NCBI RefSeq assembly: GCF_024362385.1
Contig: NZ_CP101466.1
Location: forward strand, 3,906,001 to 3,970,000
Reading direction: 5' to 3'
Origin: Arthrobacter sp. DNA4
Lineage (GTDB): Bacteria > Actinomycetota > Actinomycetes > Actinomycetales > Micrococcaceae
DNA length: 64,000 bases
Shown here: in pieces, positions 57,653-64,000 of the stretch
Numbering within the stretch: the first letter of the stretch is position 1
Layout of the letters: each line of letters begins with the position of its first letter
The notes under the pieces: generated by a model
What the model was told of the DNA's origin: nothing
Database searches by the model: none
The model's input: only the letters and a program-made list of their open reading frames with translations
Made by a program: the position numbers and the translations under genes

Positions 57653-59388
57653 ACCGTCTCCTCCGCTGCCAGCTGGGACGACACAATCTCACGGTACGTC
57701 TCTGATGTCTCCAGCAACTCGTGGTGCGTGCCCTGCGCCACGATCCTGCCGTCGTCGAGCACCAGGATCTCATCCGCGTCGACAATGCTGGACACGCGCT
57801 GGGCGATGATCACCATGGTGGCACCGGCGATGTTCCGCTTGAGTGCCTGGCGCAGCCGCGCATCAGTGCCGGTGTCCAGGGAGGAGAACGAATCGTCAAA
57901 AATGTAGAGTTCGGGCCGCTTCACCAAAGCCCGGGCAATGGCCAGCCGCTGCCGCTGCCCGCCGGAGACATTGGTGCCGCCCTGGGAGATGGGCGCATCC
58001 AGCCCTTCCTCCATCTGCTCCACAAAGTCCCGGGCCTGGGCGATTTCCAGCGCGGTCCACAGCTCCTCCTCGGTGGCATCCGGGTTGCCGTACAGCAGGT
58101 TGCTGCGAACAGTGCCGGAAAACAGGTAGGGCCGCTGCGGCACCAGGCCGATGTGCCCCCAGAGCAGGTCCGGATCCAGGTCGCGGATGTCCACGCCGTC
58201 CATCAGCACCGCCCCCGAGGTGACGTCGAAGAGCCGCGGCATCAGGTTCACCAGGGTGGTCTTGCCCGAGCCGGTGCTGCCGATGATCGCCGTGGTCTGC
58301 CCCGCGCGGGCGGTGAAGCTGATCCCGGACAGGACGGGCTGGTCGGCACCCGGGTAGGCGAATCCGACGTCGCGCATTTCCAGCTCACCGCGGCGAACCG
58401 CGCTGGTGACCGGCTGCTCCGGCGGCAGGACGCTGGAACGGGTGCCCAGCACCTCGCCGATCCGGTCCGCGGACACCGACGCCCGAGGAATCATCACCGC
58501 CATGAACGTGGCCATCATGACGGACATCAGGATCTGCATCAGGTAGCTGAGGAACGCGATCAGGGTTCCCACCTGCATGGACCCGTCCTCGATCCGGAAC
58601 GCCCCGAACCAGATCACCGCCACGCTGGAGACGTTCAGGACCAGCATGACCGTGGGGAACATGAGGGCCATCAGCCGGCCGGCGCGGAGGGCAACATCGG
58701 TGACGTCGGTGTTGGCGCCCGCGAACCGTTCCGTCTCCATGTCTTCCCGGACGAACGCCCGCACCACCCGGATGCCGGTGAGCTGCTCGCGGAGCACCCG
58801 GTTGACGGTGTCGATCCGGGCCTGCATCTTGCGGAACAGCGGCACCATCCGCGTGACAATCAGGCCGACGGCGATCAGCAGCACCGGGACGCACACGGCA
58901 ATGAGCCAGGACAGTTGGGCGTCCTGCCGGATGGCCATGATCACCCCGCCGATGCTGAGCATGGGCGCTGCCACCATGAGCGTGGCGGACATGAGCACCA
59001 ACTGCTGGACCTGCTGGACGTCATTGGTGGAGCGGGTGATCAGGCTGGGGGCGCCGAAGCGGGTGACCTCCTGCTCGGAGAACTGCCCCACCCGCTCGAA
59101 GATGGCCCCCCGCAGGTCCCGGCCCAGCCCCATCGCGGCCTTGGCGCCGAAGTACACCGCCACCACGGCGCACGCGATCTGCGCCAGGGTGATGAGCAGC
59201 ATGATGCTGCCGGTGGACATGATGTAGCCGGTATCGCCCCGGGCCACGCCCTGGTCAATGATGTCCGCGTTCAGCGTGGGCAGGTACAGCGACGCGATGG
59301 ACTGTGCCAGCTGGAAAACCACGACGGCGACCAGCAGCGGCCGGTGCGGCCGGAGGTATTCAACGAGCAACTTCCAGAGCATGCGCAA
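57649..59388 (-). CDS. Heterodimeric ABC exporter half with degenerate Walker B
   Basis: A 579-residue exporter half: six helices in about the first 310 residues and a nucleotide-binding domain after. Walker A is GSTGSGKTTLVNLM, the signature NVSGGQRQRLAIARAL is canonical, but Walker B is LYIFDDSFSSLDT, with Asp in place of the catalytic Glu. It is the first gene of the operon with 55625, which carries the complementary features, so the two together give one active and one degenerate ATP site. The pair is not next to a regulator; a 223-base gap separates it from an MFS gene. Confidence 0.94.
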   Translation of the reverse strand: MRMLWKLLVEYLRPHRPLLVAVVVFQLAQSIASLYLPTLNADIIDQGVARGDTGYIMSTGSIMLLITLAQIACAVVAVYFGAKAAMGLGRDLRGAIFERVGQFSEQEVTRFGAPSLITRSTNDVQQVQQLVLMSATLMVAAPMLSIGGVIMAIRQDAQLSWLIAVCVPVLLIAVGLIVTRMVPLFRKMQARIDTVNRVLREQLTGIRVVRAFVREDMETERFAGANTDVTDVALRAGRLMALMFPTVMLVLNVSSVAVIWFGAFRIEDGSMQVGTLIAFLSYLMQILMSVMMATFMAVMIPRASVSADRIGEVLGTRSSVLPPEQPVTSAVRRGELEMRDVGFAYPGADQPVLSGISFTARAGQTTAIIGSTGSGKTTLVNLMPRLFDVTSGAVLMDGVDIRDLDPDLLWGHIGLVPQRPYLFSGTVRSNLLYGNPDATEEELWTALEIAQARDFVEQMEEGLDAPISQGGTNVSGGQRQRLAIARALVKRPELYIFDDSFSSLDTGTDARLRQALKRNIAGATMVIIAQRVSSIVDADEILVLDDGRIVAQGTHHELLETSETYREIVSSQLAAEETV

Positions 59389-60800
59389 AAGCCCTCATCT
59401 GACGGAATGTCCACAAACGTGGTGCGAAGGTCAGTGTACGTCCGGGAAGAGTCGATGATCCTTACAGATGGCTGGGAAAAACGGCAGGTTCTCCCTCGGC
59501 GTATTCGGGGGACGCGCCGGGGATCCAGCGGAGCCGTTGGGTACATGAGTGTGAGAGAACTGGATGGGCGTCAAGAACGCGCCACCCCACCGAAGGATGG
59601 AAGAAACAACGATGTTTGCCGTCACACGGAACCCCTCCCAGCACACTGCCAGGTTCGGAATCGCCTTTATCGGCGTCCTGCTCATCGCAGTCAACCTTCG
59701 GGTGTCCTTTGTCAGCGTCGGACCGGTCCTGGTCAACATCAGCAGCGACCTGGGGTTGTCCAGTGCCGCAGCGGGATTCCTCACCGGCCTCCCGCTCATC
59801 GCTTTCGCGGTCTTTTCGCCCCTGGCGCCCGGCTTCGCGGCCCGGCTGGGCCTGGACCGGGCACTCTGGACGTCATTGCTGATCCTCGCCTCCGGCATCG
59901 TGCTTCGCTCCCTGCCCGTGCCTGGATTCATCTGGGCCGGGACGGTATTGATCGGCGTGGCCATAGCGTTCCTCAACGTCCTGGTCCCTTCCCTCGTCAA
60001 GCGGGACTTTCCGTTGCGGGTCAGCCAGGTCACCGGCAGCTATACCGCGGCCCAGGCCGCGTTCGCAGCGGTGGGGGCCGCCGTCGTCGTTCCCGTGGCC
60101 CAAACCTCGCCGGCAGGATGGCGGCTCGCCCTCGGCGCCTGGGTGGGGCTGGCCCTCGTCGCCATGGCCGTGCTGCTGCCTTGGCTGCGCCGCCACGGGA
60201 CAAGCGCCGTGCACGCCGCAAAGCAGGAACCGGCACACCGGTCGCCCTGGGGCTCGGCCCTGGGCTGGCAGGTGACGGCGTTCATGGGGCTGCAGTCGAT
60301 CGCCTTCTACGTCCTGATGGCCTGGCTGCCCACCATTGAGCAAAGCCGCGGGATCCCCGCCACCACTGCCGGCGTGCACTTGTCCGTTTTCCTGCTGATC
60401 AGCGTGTTCGCCAGCCTGGGGGCGGGCGCGGTCCTGCACCGGGGACCGGACCAACGGCTGGTGTCCTTCGCCAGCGGGGCGTTGGTGTTCGTAACCTTCC
60501 TGGGCCTTGCACTCGCGCCGGACCTCATCCTCCTGTGGGTCCTGCTGGGCGCCGTCGGTTGCGGAAGCCTCATTGTCATTGCCCTGTCGCTGTTCAGCCT
60601 CCGGACCGTGAACCACCCGCAGGCAGCATCCTTATCCGGCATGGCACAGTCCGTGGGCTACGGGCTGGCCGCGGTGGGCCCGGTGGCCTTCGGTGCACTC
60701 CGGGATGCCAGCGGGGACTGGACGCTTCCGCTGCTCGGCACCGCCGGTGCCATGGCTATCCTGGCACTGACCGGGTTGTTCGCTTACCGTGACCGTGTGA

Positions 60801-64000
<3,200 letters not shown>

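Noticed and set aside
57721-60339. An 872-codon open frame antisense to the ABC exporter and MFS genes
   Set aside because: Composition is His/Gly/Gln-rich with no domain, and it is the expected mirror of high-GC third positions in the real genes on the other strand.

Overview
The window is high-GC actinobacterial chromosome. Gene content and protein style (GAF-ANTAR regulators, MmyB-type HTH regulators, DUF222/HNH protein, HNL-like cupin, creatinase, GTG/TTG starts, probable leaderless transcripts) point to Arthrobacter or Pseudarthrobacter (Micrococcaceae). This is a judgement from reading, not from a database match. No rRNA, tRNA, CRISPR array, insertion sequence or prophage was recognised. 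Nearly all sequence is single-copy metabolic and regulatory genes, and the 3' ends of many genes carry copies of one hairpin family.

Layout. 0-4 kb: an ArsR-SRPBCC operon with a visible promoter and operator, a peptidase S51-like protein, and two GAF-ANTAR regulators with small companion genes. 4-12.5 kb: nitronate monooxygenase, two zinc alcohol dehydrogenases, an MmyB-type regulator, a universal stress protein, and an MFS-cupin operon. The second dehydrogenase and the MFS gene share a copied palindromic promoter module. 12.6-16.6 kb: ilvD, a second MmyB-type regulator and an M20 amidohydrolase. 16.7-25.5 kb: a nitrogen/carbon scavenging block with polysaccharide deacetylase-like hydrolase, NCS1 permease, PucR regulator, two-domain VOC protein, IclR regulator, creatinase and an MHS-type permease. 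25.8-29.6 kb: a three-gene envelope operon (NTF2-like membrane anchor, repeat-built DUF5671 membrane protein, lipoprotein).

30-44 kb: small genes (a second ArsR-SRPBCC operon with its operator, alcohol dehydrogenase, LysM lipoprotein, EAL protein, VOC, DUF427, DUF3846-like, a 44-residue basic protein, patatin, GNAT), then an orphan two-domain ArsA ATPase with a coupled leader peptide, two secreted phosphoesterase-like proteins and a DUF222/HNH protein. 44.4-53.8 kb: a LysR-controlled acyl-CoA catabolic cluster containing CoA-transferase, thioesterase, two glutaryl-CoA-dehydrogenase-like enzymes, SDR, thiolase, MaoC hydratase and MHS permease, enough for activation and one full beta-oxidation round of an imported acid. 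53.8-55.6 kb: a lower-GC accessory patch with an N-terminally truncated HsdR-type nuclease gene and a small secreted protein. 55.6-64 kb: a heterodimeric ABC exporter, a CynX/NimT-type MFS protein, a PRISE-type reductase overlapping it tail to tail, and the start of katG, which is cut by the window end.

The strongest new-looking signals are the copied 22-base operator linking the dehydrogenase and MFS-cupin promoters, the dispersed AGCGGACGACGGCGGG hairpin family, the two parallel ArsR operators with apparently leaderless transcripts, the coupled leader upstream of arsA, and the unassigned acyl-CoA pathway.
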